A DNA stretch of 64,000 nucleotides from Cernens ardua (GTDB lineage Bacteria; Pseudomonadota; Gammaproteobacteria; Pseudomonadales; Halomonadaceae): the NCBI RefSeq assembly GCF_051251085.1, contig NZ_JBPCZH010000004.1, positions 1 to 64,000 on the forward strand, in the 5' to 3' direction. A model generated the notes under the pieces. The model had not been told where the DNA came from and did no database searches. It worked only from the letters and a program-made list of their open reading frames with translations. A program made the position numbers and the translations under genes. This document shows, piece after piece, positions 35,526-43,744 of this stretch. Every line of letters starts with the position of its first letter. Positions within the stretch are counted from its first letter, which is position 1.

Positions 35526-36008
35526 ATGGCCAAACAGTTGGCGACCCACCCTTTTCCACGCTCGTTAAGAATATTGACCAGCGCGGAATTCGGGCATGTA
35601 TTCAACAATGCCTGCTTCAAGATATACGGCAAGGGGCTATTAGCGCTCGCTTGCCCGAACTCGCATGGGCATGTCCGGGTGGGGCTCGTTTTCAGTCGCA
35701 AGAATCAGAAACGGGCCGTGGATCGCAATTTGCTTAAACGACTGACGCGCGAATCCATTCGAATGCGTCAACATCGTTTACCCGCTGTTGATATTGTTGT
35801 TTTGTCTCGCAGAGGCGTCGCAGACATCGAGGGGCCTGTATTAAGACAGCAACTCGACATGATGTGGAAAAGGCTCGAGAACGATATCAGGAAACAGGCT
35901 GGAAAAGAGCAGAAAAGCACTTCTGGCAACGGGAAGCACAGAGCAGAAACACGCGCCACCGATACCGGGCAAGGCAACACCGGGCAAAGTAGGCCGACAA
36001 CGGCTTGA
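35526..36008 (+). CDS. rnpA: Ribonuclease P protein component with extended tail
   Basis: 160 residues. The protein cofactor of RNase P, which trims tRNA 5' leaders. The fold is recognisable: RSLRILTSAEFGHVF, then RVGLVFSRKNQKRAVDRNLLKRLTRESIR, carrying the RNR-type motif (here AVDRNLLKR). RnpA is usually 110-135 residues; here about 40 extra residues, Lys/Gly/Thr/Gln-rich and probably disordered (KEQKSTSGNGKHRAETRA and onward), follow the domain. The start ATG 35526 has AGAGAGG 6 nt upstream, 54 nt after rpmH. Confidence 0.95.
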   Translation: MAKQLATHPFPRSLRILTSAEFGHVFNNACFKIYGKGLLALACPNSHGHVRVGLVFSRKNQKRAVDRNLLKRLTRESIRMRQHRLPAVDIVVLSRRGVADIEGPVLRQQLDMMWKRLENDIRKQAGKEQKSTSGNGKHRAETRATDTGQGNTGQSRPTTA

Positions 36009-36295
36009 GTGCACTGGAAAAGTCTGCGTTAGCTGATATGTTAAAGGCTAGCAATGGCATGCTTGTGCACGTGATGGCAGGCATCATTAATGGGCACTAT
36101 CATCGCCAGGTCTGAATGAAGTCGACTTCAGGTTAGGCGAGGATAAACAAATGTCCTAGAATGAGAACCATCAATATTGTGCATATACGCACTCTCAATA
36201 TGCACTTATTTGCTATTAGCACTTATGTATGGGCGGTATCCTTGGCAGGTTAGCTACGCATTCCGCTTCGACACCTATCACCGGGCTTATCCCTC
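36009..36295. other. rnpA-yidC gap without a recognisable yidD
   Basis: 287 nt where gammaproteobacteria usually carry yidD (about 85 codons with a CRFxPSCS motif, often overlapping rnpA). No frame on either strand shows that motif. A short frame (MLKASNGMLVHVMAG...) is all that remains open. An inverted repeat GTGCATAT-N11-ATATGCAC lies at 36179-36205 and could be a yidC operator or hairpin. Confidence 0.6.
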
Positions 36296-37999
36296 ATGGA
36301 TTTGAAACGCATTATAATCCTGATTCCAATCGCCATTCTGGCTTACCTGATGGTGATGCAGTGGAACAAGGACTACCACCAACCGAATAATTCCCAGCAG
36401 AATCCAACTGTTGCACAGCAATCTAATGCTCAGCAACAGGCGAATGGTGCCTCGAGCACTGGCGACGGACCTCAAGTACCCGGCTCCGATAATCAGCCAA
36501 GTGCGAATGGTGATGCTACCCAGGGTAGCCTGGATAACGCATCCAAAGGCAGTGGTGCTTCATCACTCATTGATGTAAACACCAACGTGCTTCAGCTGCA
36601 TATCAACCCGGAAGGGGGAGACATTGTTTATGCAGCACTGCCCAAACAGACCAAGTCGCTAAATTCAAATGCGCCTTTTGTTCTGCTGGATAACAGCAAG
36701 TCACTTGATTATATTGCTCGCTCGGGAATTCAACTGGGCGGCAAAAGTGACCAACTGCACTTCTCTGCCGATCAGACCGACTACACATTAAGTCCGGATC
36801 AAAAACAATTGGTGGTCAACCTGCATACCAGTGTCAACGGTGTTCAGGTCACCAAACGTTTCACGTTGACCAGAGGCTCCTATGCAGTTCGTGTGGATTA
36901 TCTGCTTAACAACCAAAGTAATGCGCCGATAAATGCGCAATTCGTTGGTGAACTGGCACGTGATCAGTCGCCTGATCCCACTGAATCACACGGTATGGGC
37001 GCTCATTCCTACCTCGGCGCGGCGTTCTCTACACCTGATAACCGATACCAGAAGGTCAGCTTTGACGACATTCGTGATCATGATTTCCATAACATGACTG
37101 CGAATGGTGGTTGGGTTTCAATTATCCAGCAATATTTCGTTAGCGCCTGGGTGCCCAATGCCAATCAAAGCAACCTGTATTATGGTCGGGTAGACAATGC
37201 CAGCCGGACAGTCGCTGGTTTTGCAGGCCCCCAACAACAGATTGCTGCGGGAAGTACAGGCACACTAGGCGCAACACTTTACGTGGGCCCCAAATACCGT
37301 GATCAATTGTTGGCGACGGCACCCAATCTACAGCTAACTATCGATTATGGTTGGCTCTGGTTCCTCTCAACACCCTTGTTCTGGCTGCTGTCAAAAATTC
37401 ACAGCCTGATTGGCAACTGGGGTTGGTCCATCATTTTGCTGACCTGTGTCGTCAAACTGATCCTGCTGCCGCTCTCTGCCAAGGGTTATAAATCCATGGC
37501 CAAGATGCGCAAAATGGGCCCGGAAATTCAGCGTATCCGTGAGACATACGGCGATGACCGCCAGAAAGTCTCTCAGGAGATGATGAAGTTCTATCAGAAA
37601 GAGAAGATCAACCCGATCGGTGGATGCTTACCGATGGTGATCCAGATGCCGGTCTTTATCGCGCTTTACTGGATGCTGAGAGAATCCGTTGAATTGCGTC
37701 ATGCGCCCTTCATGCTCTGGATTCATGACCTCTCTGCAATAGATCCATACTTTATTCTGCCTATCATCATGGGTGCGTCCATGTTCCTGCAACAGCAGCT
37801 GAACCCTACGCCTCCGGATCCCACGCAGGCGAAGGTCATGAAGATGCTGCCCATCATCTTCACCATCTTCTTTATGTGGTTCCCGGCAGGTCTGGTTCTG
37901 TACTGGATCACCAACAACGTGCTTTCAATGGCGCAGCAATATTTCATCACCAAACAGATTGAAAAAGGTGATGCCAGGAAAGCCGTAAAAAAAGCGTAA
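36296..37999 (+). CDS. yidC: Membrane protein insertase YidC
   Basis: 567 residues. An N-terminal membrane anchor (IIILIPIAILAYLMVMQW) precedes a Gln/Asn/Ser-rich linker, the large periplasmic domain (~80-340) and the conserved five-helix insertase core (from about residue 350: YGWLWFLSTPLFWLLSKIH, NWGWSIILLTCVVKLILLPLSAKGYKSMAKM, KEKINPIGGCLPMVIQMPVFIALYWML). It inserts and folds inner-membrane proteins alone or with SecYEG. A terminator follows at 38045. Confidence 0.97.
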   Translation: MDLKRIIILIPIAILAYLMVMQWNKDYHQPNNSQQNPTVAQQSNAQQQANGASSTGDGPQVPGSDNQPSANGDATQGSLDNASKGSGASSLIDVNTNVLQLHINPEGGDIVYAALPKQTKSLNSNAPFVLLDNSKSLDYIARSGIQLGGKSDQLHFSADQTDYTLSPDQKQLVVNLHTSVNGVQVTKRFTLTRGSYAVRVDYLLNNQSNAPINAQFVGELARDQSPDPTESHGMGAHSYLGAAFSTPDNRYQKVSFDDIRDHDFHNMTANGGWVSIIQQYFVSAWVPNANQSNLYYGRVDNASRTVAGFAGPQQQIAAGSTGTLGATLYVGPKYRDQLLATAPNLQLTIDYGWLWFLSTPLFWLLSKIHSLIGNWGWSIILLTCVVKLILLPLSAKGYKSMAKMRKMGPEIQRIRETYGDDRQKVSQEMMKFYQKEKINPIGGCLPMVIQMPVFIALYWMLRESVELRHAPFMLWIHDLSAIDPYFILPIIMGASMFLQQQLNPTPPDPTQAKVMKMLPIIFTIFFMWFPAGLVLYWITNNVLSMAQQYFITKQIEKGDARKAVKKA

Positions 38000-38044
38000 C
38001 CATCGCATCGGGATTTCATTACTATAAAATTCCAATGTGAGATT

Positions 38045-38083
38045 AGCCGGTACCGGGCCACCCCCTATGGTACCGGCTTTTTG
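38045..38083 (+). terminator. Rho-independent terminator after yidC
   Basis: A 10-bp stem AGCCGGTACC / GGTACCGGCT with a 14-nt loop, followed by TTTTTGCTTTT. It starts 46 nt after the yidC stop and separates yidC from mnmE. Confidence 0.85.
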
Positions 38084-38154
38084 CTTTTAAAATTCATTTG
38101 CCATTTGATGCTCATGTAGCCCTCAAGGGTAGCATTTCAGGATCGATTACCGTT

Positions 38155-39534
38155 ATGTCAGTACCGCTCAGTTCATTCGATCAGGACACCATCAGTGCAC
38201 AAGCCACTCCACCGGGCAGAGGTGGCGTCGGGATTGTCAGACTTTCCGGCAGGAAAGTGAGTGAGTTGGCCCACGCCATTCTGGGCTTCGCTCCCAAAGC
38301 ACGTCACGCACATTATGGTCCCTTTCTGGCAGAAGACGGCAGTGTCATAGATCACGGTATAGCACTCTATTTTCCAGGCCCTCACTCCTTCACAGGGGAA
38401 GATGTACTGGAGCTTCAGGCCCATGGTGGGCCAGTCATTATCGACTGGTTGCTTGAACGCACATTGCAACTGGGTGCTCGGCTTGCCCGCCCGGGCGAAT
38501 TTTCAGAACGCGCTTTCCTTAATGACAAACTGGATCTGGCACAAGCGGAAGCGATCAGTGATCTCATTGAAGCGAGTTCACGTGCAGCAGCATCGAATGC
38601 CTTACGCTCCCTTCAAGGAGAGTTTTCAAAACGTATAAGCGCCCTAACTACTGCATTGATCGAACTGCGTGTCTATGTTGAGGCTGCCATTGACTTTCCC
38701 GAAGAAGAGATAGACTTTATTGGCGATGGCATTGTGGCTTCACGTCTGCAAAACATTCAGGAGCGGCTTGAAAGTGTAATGGCCTCTGCCGCACAAGGCT
38801 CACTGATGCGTGAAGGGATGAGCGTGGTGATTGCCGGCCGCCCCAATGCAGGTAAATCCAGCCTTCTAAACGCGCTCACCGAGCGTGATAGTGCCATTGT
38901 GACTGATATTGCAGGAACCACACGGGATGTATTACGTGAGCACATCCATCTGGAGGGTATGCCGCTTCATCTTATTGATACTGCCGGTTTGCGTGATACA
39001 CCCGATGCTGTAGAGAAAATAGGCGTACAGCGTGCCTGGGATGAGATCGAAAAGGCCGATCGCGTATTGCTGCTGGTGGATGCAACCTCTACAGATTCAC
39101 TTGATCCACAAGAGATCTGGCCCGAATTCGTGTCACGATTGCCTCATCCGGAGCAATTGACTCTGGTGCGTAACAAGGTAGATTTGAGTGGAGAAGGGAG
39201 TGAAAGCAATTTATCCACAACCCCTCCCGTGATCCGAATCTCCGCTCAGCAAGGGCTGGGTGTGGATAACTTGAAAAGCCATCTCAAGAACGTCATGGGT
39301 TACAACGCCACTAATGAAGGGCAGTTTTCTGCCCGCCGCAGGCACCTTGAAGCATTGGAACGTGCCAAAGCATCATTGGAAACAGGCGCCCTGCAGCTTA
39401 ATGAAGGCGGAGCCGGTGAATTACTGGCTGAAGACCTGCGCTCAGCACAACAGGCATTGGGAGAAATTACCGGTGAATTTACGGCCGATGACTTATTGGG
39501 TGAAATCTTCGGCAGTTTCTGTATTGGGAAATAA
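38155..39534 (+). CDS. mnmE: tRNA uridine-5-carboxymethylaminomethyl GTPase MnmE
   Basis: 459 residues. With MnmG it modifies wobble U34 of certain tRNAs. The N-terminal formyl-THF-binding domain begins DTISAQATPPGRGGVGIVRLSG. The G domain has G1 AGRPNAGKSSLLNAL (~225), G3 DTAGLRDT and G4 NKVD. The C-terminal CIGK carries the family Cys. ATG 38155 fits the family start; an in-frame ATG at 38098 would add 19 unrelated residues. It has a terminator upstream, so it is transcribed apart from yidC. A 10-bp hairpin without T tract follows at 39546-39578. Confidence 0.97.
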   Translation: MSVPLSSFDQDTISAQATPPGRGGVGIVRLSGRKVSELAHAILGFAPKARHAHYGPFLAEDGSVIDHGIALYFPGPHSFTGEDVLELQAHGGPVIIDWLLERTLQLGARLARPGEFSERAFLNDKLDLAQAEAISDLIEASSRAAASNALRSLQGEFSKRISALTTALIELRVYVEAAIDFPEEEIDFIGDGIVASRLQNIQERLESVMASAAQGSLMREGMSVVIAGRPNAGKSSLLNALTERDSAIVTDIAGTTRDVLREHIHLEGMPLHLIDTAGLRDTPDAVEKIGVQRAWDEIEKADRVLLLVDATSTDSLDPQEIWPEFVSRLPHPEQLTLVRNKVDLSGEGSESNLSTTPPVIRISAQQGLGVDNLKSHLKNVMGYNATNEGQFSARRRHLEALERAKASLETGALQLNEGGAGELLAEDLRSAQQALGEITGEFTADDLLGEIFGSFCIGK

Positions 39535-39680
39535 ACCTTTTTTCCATCAAGGGGATAAGGGGATAGCTTCCCCTTGATACAGGCAACTACTTCATTATGA
39601 ATGATGAAGCCGTGTGTTCAGGAGGGCTGCACTTGTCCGTGAACTTTATCAAGAAGCATTGATATTCGTGAAGTAAGCAT

Positions 39681-40871
39681 TCACTTCGTCTCGACAACCT
39701 TCCCGATTACCTGTTTCAAATCATGCGCAAACTGACCCGACATACCTTCGTAGAGGGTGTTTGTAAGCGCGACGACACTAACCTCGCGTTCAATATCAAC
39801 AAACCACGAATGGCCATATACCCCATCCCACCACCATGACCCTGCCGACAAAGGAGAATTTGCCAGATCAGGCGTCCGCAAAATCGCAAATCCCAAACCA
39901 AATCCAGCGCCCGGCATACCTGCCAAGGCTTTTCCACCTGTCTGATCCTTTGCCATCTCTTCAATCAATTCCGAAGGCAACAAGTCACCATTATTCAGGC
40001 GTAGCGCTTCAAGCAAGTGCAGTACATCAAGCGCAGAGCTGTACATCCCGGCCCCACCGGAGGGAAATGCCTCTTTGTTGAAAATACGACTGGGGCTGAA
40101 GGTCACTCCAACCTCTCCATTATCTTCATCAGCGATCCGCTCTCCCTCTTTCAATAAATGGGGAGAAGACACATCATTGACATAGGGGGTAGCAATATCT
40201 GAATCAGTATCTGTAGAAAATCCGGTATTATCCATGGACAGAGGATCTGCAACCAGCTCCTTAAAGGCCTCGGGTAGCGTCTTTCCATACACACGCTCTA
40301 TTAATAAGCCTGCTACATCAATGGCAAGAGAGTAATGCCAGTCTTCACCCGGACTAAAAAGCAAAGGTACTGTTCCCAATCGTTTTATATTTTCTTCCAA
40401 CGTAATGGTAGCCGCATCCAAACCATCTGAAACTCCGGCATCTGCATAGGGGGTATGCCCCGGTTTTTCATAAAAACCATAGGAAAGGCCGGCCTGGTGG
40501 CTAAGCAATTGCCGCAAGGTAATAGAAACACGTGTTCCGTCTTTCAAATGAGGATCAAGCTCGGGTAACCAAGGGTTAATCACATCATCCAACTGAATCT
40601 TCTGCTGATTCACAAGTGTCATGACAGCTGCCGTTACCAAAGGCTTGGATACAGAGGCCAGACGAAACAACGTATCGGTCTTCATCTCGCGTTTGGTTTC
40701 GCGATCGGCATAACCTGCTGCGCGGTGATAGACCATTTCTCCGTCTATCGCAACCGCTACCACTGTGCCAACCAGTCGTTTGTCATGGAGTGCCGAATCA
40801 ATAACGGAATCCAGGCTGGAAGAAAGCAAAGGGGAAGCCTTGCCTTCAAATAATGAAAAAAGTGATGACAT
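39681..40871 (-). CDS. Serine hydrolase, class C beta-lactamase/EstB family
   Basis: 396 residues as called. The serine beta-lactamase/esterase fold shows the SxxK motif in RLASVSKPLV (~64), the Y-x-N-like WHYSLAIDV (~180) and a late GHSWF segment replacing KTG, as in EstB-type esterases. GSWWWDGVYGHSWF is typical. No signal peptide is seen from ATG 40871, so a cytoplasmic esterase is more likely than a lactamase. The reading frame stays open upstream to 41126 through a 21-bp repeat array that would encode a DSCSDVV heptad. I consider that part non-coding because the only starts there are GTG without a ribosome site. Confidence 0.85.
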   Translation of the reverse strand: MSSLFSLFEGKASPLLSSSLDSVIDSALHDKRLVGTVVAVAIDGEMVYHRAAGYADRETKREMKTDTLFRLASVSKPLVTAAVMTLVNQQKIQLDDVINPWLPELDPHLKDGTRVSITLRQLLSHQAGLSYGFYEKPGHTPYADAGVSDGLDAATITLEENIKRLGTVPLLFSPGEDWHYSLAIDVAGLLIERVYGKTLPEAFKELVADPLSMDNTGFSTDTDSDIATPYVNDVSSPHLLKEGERIADEDNGEVGVTFSPSRIFNKEAFPSGGAGMYSSALDVLHLLEALRLNNGDLLPSELIEEMAKDQTGGKALAGMPGAGFGLGFAILRTPDLANSPLSAGSWWWDGVYGHSWFVDIEREVSVVALTNTLYEGMSGQFAHDLKQVIGKVVETK

Positions 40872-40969
40872 AACGTGATATCCCGCTAGAGAGAGGTTTC
40901 CCCCATCATAACCACATCCAAACAGAAAATCTTGCCACGATCGAAGAGACGTAACCTGACCTTGTAGTT

Positions 40970-41095
40970 CTACCAAGGCAGTACAAATGTCTACCACATC
41001 ACTACAACTATCTACCACATCATTACAACTATCTACCTCATCACTACAACTATCCAACACATCACTACAACTAACTATCGCATCATTACAACTAT
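40970..41095. repeat. Six 21-bp tandem repeats upstream of the serine hydrolase gene
   Basis: Units begin at 40970, 40991, 41012, 41033, 41054 and 41075, with consensus CTACCACATCACTACAACTAT. Units 2 and 3 differ at one base; unit 1 is degenerate (15 of 21 match); units 5 and 6 carry a few changes. The period equals two helical turns, so any protein bound would line up on one DNA face. The array starts 99 nt upstream of the proposed ATG at 40871. It also keeps the hydrolase frame open, since 21 is divisible by 3. Confidence 0.9.
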
Positions 41096-41342
41096 CATGG
41101 TGTATAACAGATCGCCTATTAAATTGTTATTTTATCTCAGGAATGAAAATCCTTAACTCTATTTTAACAATATGGCCGTTAATATGTAGATCATCCATAT
41201 TGTTTGATTTTTTTGATATATAACCACTTGTTTTATTCCGGTATATTATTCGCCAAAATTTATAACTGATTATTTAAAAACAATCCAAATGCACATACAT
41301 AAAGGCTGAGCAAGCTCTTGGCCGCAGCATCAAAAAGTGAAC
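41096..41342. other. AT-rich leader of the glycosyltransferase gene
   Basis: 247 nt, visibly richer in A and T than the flanking core genes (for example TTTGATTTTTTTGATATATAA around 41203-41223). It probably contains the promoter; no specific box is called. Confidence 0.4.
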
Positions 41343-42446
41343 ATGAAGATACTATATTTGATTACCAGCCTGGAGGCCGGAGGTGCTGAATATGCCGTTG
41401 CTGATATCGTCAAATCGATTCATTGTCTCGGCCATCAGGTTTATATCACTGCCTGTGAGCCTCGGGATATGGGCGCTGCGACAAGGCTTGAGGAAGAAGG
41501 GTTACCCTACGACGTATTATTTAATAAACGCCGCAGCAAGAATCTTGTTTTATTGGCCTTTATCAAGAGGATATTGGCCTTCCGCCCCGATGTAATAATG
41601 ACCTCGCTGAACCGTGCAACCTTTATTGGGCAAATAGCGGGTAAGCTGACAGGCGTCCCCGTGATCAGTTTCAAGAACAGTACTTTTGCTCAAAAAAATA
41701 CACGTTTGACGAAAAACATCTCCAAACTATGGATTGGAGATTCCCATACTGTCGTTCAATTTCTGAAGAATGACTTACAAATCCCTGAACATAAAGTCAT
41801 GAACTGGCCGCTTTATTATTGCAATGAAAAAGCGCCTCAGGCACATGGATGGGATGGTTGCTCAGAATTGCGTCTTGGAAGTCTGGGTCGACTCTGTTCT
41901 CAAAAGAATTATTCCGTACTTCTTGAAGGGATTGCCCTATTCCTCGAAAAGCATCCTGAATGGGCTAATCGCTTACGTGTCACTATTCTGGGAGAGGGTG
42001 AAACACGTAAAATACTAGAACAACAGAGGGAAGAGTGGGGACTGGAAAAGGTAATCTCTTTACCCGGCCATTCAAATGACATTGAAGAATTTCTTTCTCA
42101 CCAACACGCCTATCTTCAGCCTTCTCTTTTCGAAGGGATGTGCATCGCCGCTCATGAAGCCATGAATGCAGGTTTACCTCTCATGGCCACCCCTGTGGGT
42201 GAACTTACCCATGTCATCAAACACAAACATGTTGGTTTCCTTCTTGAAGGAGATCCTGCTAAAGCGTTGTGTGAGACCCTGGAGAATGTTGTTAATAATC
42301 CTGCTCTGCTTGATACGTATGGAAAAAATGCGCTTTCCTATGTACGTGATACTTATAGCAAGCAAGCCTTTCATGGAAGGGCTGAATCAGTTATAAATGC
42401 GATAAATAAAATAATGGGAAAAATACAACTTATACCACATGAATAA
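41343..42446 (+). CDS. Glycosyltransferase family 4 (GT-B fold)
   Basis: 367 residues. The N-terminal GT-B domain begins ILYLITSLEAGGAE, the donor domain has LRLGSLGRLCSQKNYSVLLEGI, and the EX7E-type retaining motif is ECMCIAAHE-like (FEGMCIAAHEAMNAGLPL). The family transfers sugars from nucleotide donors to cell-surface glycans. It has no glycan-cluster neighbours, and the gene and its leader are AT-richer than the surroundings, suggesting lateral gain. ATG 41343 is chosen; GTG 41337 is equally possible and neither has a strong ribosome site. Confidence 0.88.
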   Translation: MKILYLITSLEAGGAEYAVADIVKSIHCLGHQVYITACEPRDMGAATRLEEEGLPYDVLFNKRRSKNLVLLAFIKRILAFRPDVIMTSLNRATFIGQIAGKLTGVPVISFKNSTFAQKNTRLTKNISKLWIGDSHTVVQFLKNDLQIPEHKVMNWPLYYCNEKAPQAHGWDGCSELRLGSLGRLCSQKNYSVLLEGIALFLEKHPEWANRLRVTILGEGETRKILEQQREEWGLEKVISLPGHSNDIEEFLSHQHAYLQPSLFEGMCIAAHEAMNAGLPLMATPVGELTHVIKHKHVGFLLEGDPAKALCETLENVVNNPALLDTYGKNALSYVRDTYSKQAFHGRAESVINAINKIMGKIQLIPHE

Positions 42447-42510
42447 TAAGCTATATATTCTTCGCTCTTGTTTGCACAATTAATGGACTAGATACGGTTC
42501 AATACAAAGT

Positions 42511-42549
42511 AAAAATGTCGCTACCTTTATGTTTAAAGAGAAGCGACAT
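42511..42549 (-). terminator. Terminator of mdtJI
   Basis: On the minus strand, ATGTCGCT/AGCGACAT forms an 8-bp stem with an inner CTTT/AAAG pairing, followed by TTTTTACTTT. It sits 65 nt past the mdtI stop, between convergent genes. Confidence 0.7.
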
Positions 42550-42613
42550 CTTATCGTGTTATTTATATAAATGAGCAACGGCAAGTGGATATTCTTATAT
42601 ATACATATCCTGG

Positions 42614-42931
42614 TTAAAGTGTAAATATAAGAATTGCGGCAATAACGCAAATAATACCCAGCCATCCTATAGGGCTTAGTTTTTGTCCAAACAGGAGCCG
42701 GCCAGCCAAGGCAGTCCCCAAAACCCCTATTCCGCCCCATAAGGCGTAGGCAACAGAGATATCCACGTGGACAACTGCAGCACCGATCAAGCCAAATGAG
42801 GCCCAGATCAATACGATGGCCAGCACCCCCCACTTAAGATGGCGAAAGCCTTTGGAATAGGTTAAACAAATATTCGACAGGATATCGAACAATGCTGAAC
42901 TAACAACAAATACAAGTGCAACAGGATTCAT
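42614..42931 (-). CDS. mdtI: SMR-family exporter subunit, MdtI-like
   Basis: 105 residues, four helices. SVAYALWGGIGVLGTALAG and the GQKLSPIGWLGI end closely match the spermidine exporter subunit MdtI. SMR proteins use a membrane-embedded Glu in helix 1; the aligned residue here is Asp (SSALFDILSNICL versus LEIVANVFLK in Escherichia coli MdtI). It lies 46 nt downstream of mdtJ and would form a heterodimer with it. Confidence 0.88.
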   Translation of the reverse strand: MNPVALVFVVSSALFDILSNICLTYSKGFRHLKWGVLAIVLIWASFGLIGAAVVHVDISVAYALWGGIGVLGTALAGRLLFGQKLSPIGWLGIICVIAAILIFTL

Positions 42932-42977
42932 TTACTACCTACCTCTGACCTGAATGGTCATTTGAACAAACACTGGG

Positions 42978-43412
42978 TTATGCAGATTTCCTTTCGCCCA
43001 GCGAAACACACACAATACCAATCACAGCAAGCATCAGACCGACCAACTTCTTAAGAGACAAAGCCTCTTCAAAGAAGAAACATCCAATGGCGGCCAATGC
43101 AACCATACCAACCCCTTCCCAGATCGCGTAGGCAATCCCGACAGGGATATGCTTAACTGCGCAAGACAGTAGGTAATATGACGCGGTGATCGTAATACCC
43201 ATGATCAGATAGCCTAGCCATTCACCTTCACGTGCAGAGTATGTCAACAAGGACGTGCCCATTACTTCCAGCAAAATAGCACCCAGCAGGAAGAAACAGG
43301 CTTTTTTACGATGATGTCCAACGCTGCTGATGTTTGTAGATTGGCCTGCCTGGCGAATGTGATTGGTTTGACTTCCCCGGCCATGACTTACAGATTTCAA
43401 AATATGATCCAT
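42978..43412 (-). CDS. mdtJ: SMR-family exporter subunit, MdtJ-like, with N-terminal extension
   Basis: 144 residues as called. The SMR core (from ~40) has GAILLEVMGTSLLTYSA with the essential Glu, HIPVGIAYAIWEGVGMVAL, and FFFEEALSLKKLVGL, resembling MdtJ of the mdtJI spermidine exporter. A hydrophilic, His/Ser-rich extension of ~37 residues precedes helix 1, unusual for this ~120-residue family. ATG 43412 has AGGA 7 nt upstream; ATG 43427 also has AGGA at 5 nt, so the start is uncertain. A divergent LysR gene lies 332 nt away. Confidence 0.87.
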   Translation of the reverse strand: MDHILKSVSHGRGSQTNHIRQAGQSTNISSVGHHRKKACFFLLGAILLEVMGTSLLTYSAREGEWLGYLIMGITITASYYLLSCAVKHIPVGIAYAIWEGVGMVALAAIGCFFFEEALSLKKLVGLMLAVIGIVCVSLGERKSA

Positions 43413-43744
43413 GATACTTTCCTGCATTAATATCCTATGTTAAGGCACAGGTGAGACCGACATGCGTATAGACATTATTTCGTATAGAAATTGTTTTTTG
43501 GCACCTGTACAGCTATGGCACTTACATAAATCATGGCAGGTACGCAAAAATACATATTGGCCTTGTAGAGTGAGTTCCATTCAGAGAAATACCCACTCAA
43601 GATTCACCTATGCAGAAAGACGGTTTTGATGAAAAGAACAATGGTATAACCACCTCGAATCATCTTTATGCGACAATTATCATCATATTTATCTATAGTT
43701 AAAAGATAGATTGTATCGTGTTTATCAATACATAAGAGGGTCGG
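43413..43744. promoter_or_regulatory. Divergent control region between mdtJI and the LysR gene
   Basis: 332 nt. At 43691-43711 the dyad ATCTAT-N9-ATAGAT fits a LysR-type site, 33 nt before the regulator start, a position suited to autoregulation. A direct repeat CGTATAGA occurs at about 43464 and 43480, nearer mdtJ. Both promoters should be here. Confidence 0.5.

Noticed and set aside
39546..39578. Terminator after mnmE
   Set aside because: The 10-bp stem ATCAAGGGGA/TCCCCTTGAT is real, but no T tract follows on either strand, so it is mentioned only in the mnmE entry.
40872..41060. N-terminal extension of the serine hydrolase through the 21-bp repeats
   Set aside because: The only upstream starts are GTG codons without a Shine-Dalgarno sequence. 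The added DSCSDVV heptads are a by-product of a 21-bp DNA repeat in an open frame, and the conserved hydrolase domain begins after ATG 40871. It remains a minor possibility noted in the findings.
40970..41095. CRISPR array
   Set aside because: The 21-bp units are contiguous with no unique spacers, and no cas genes are present.
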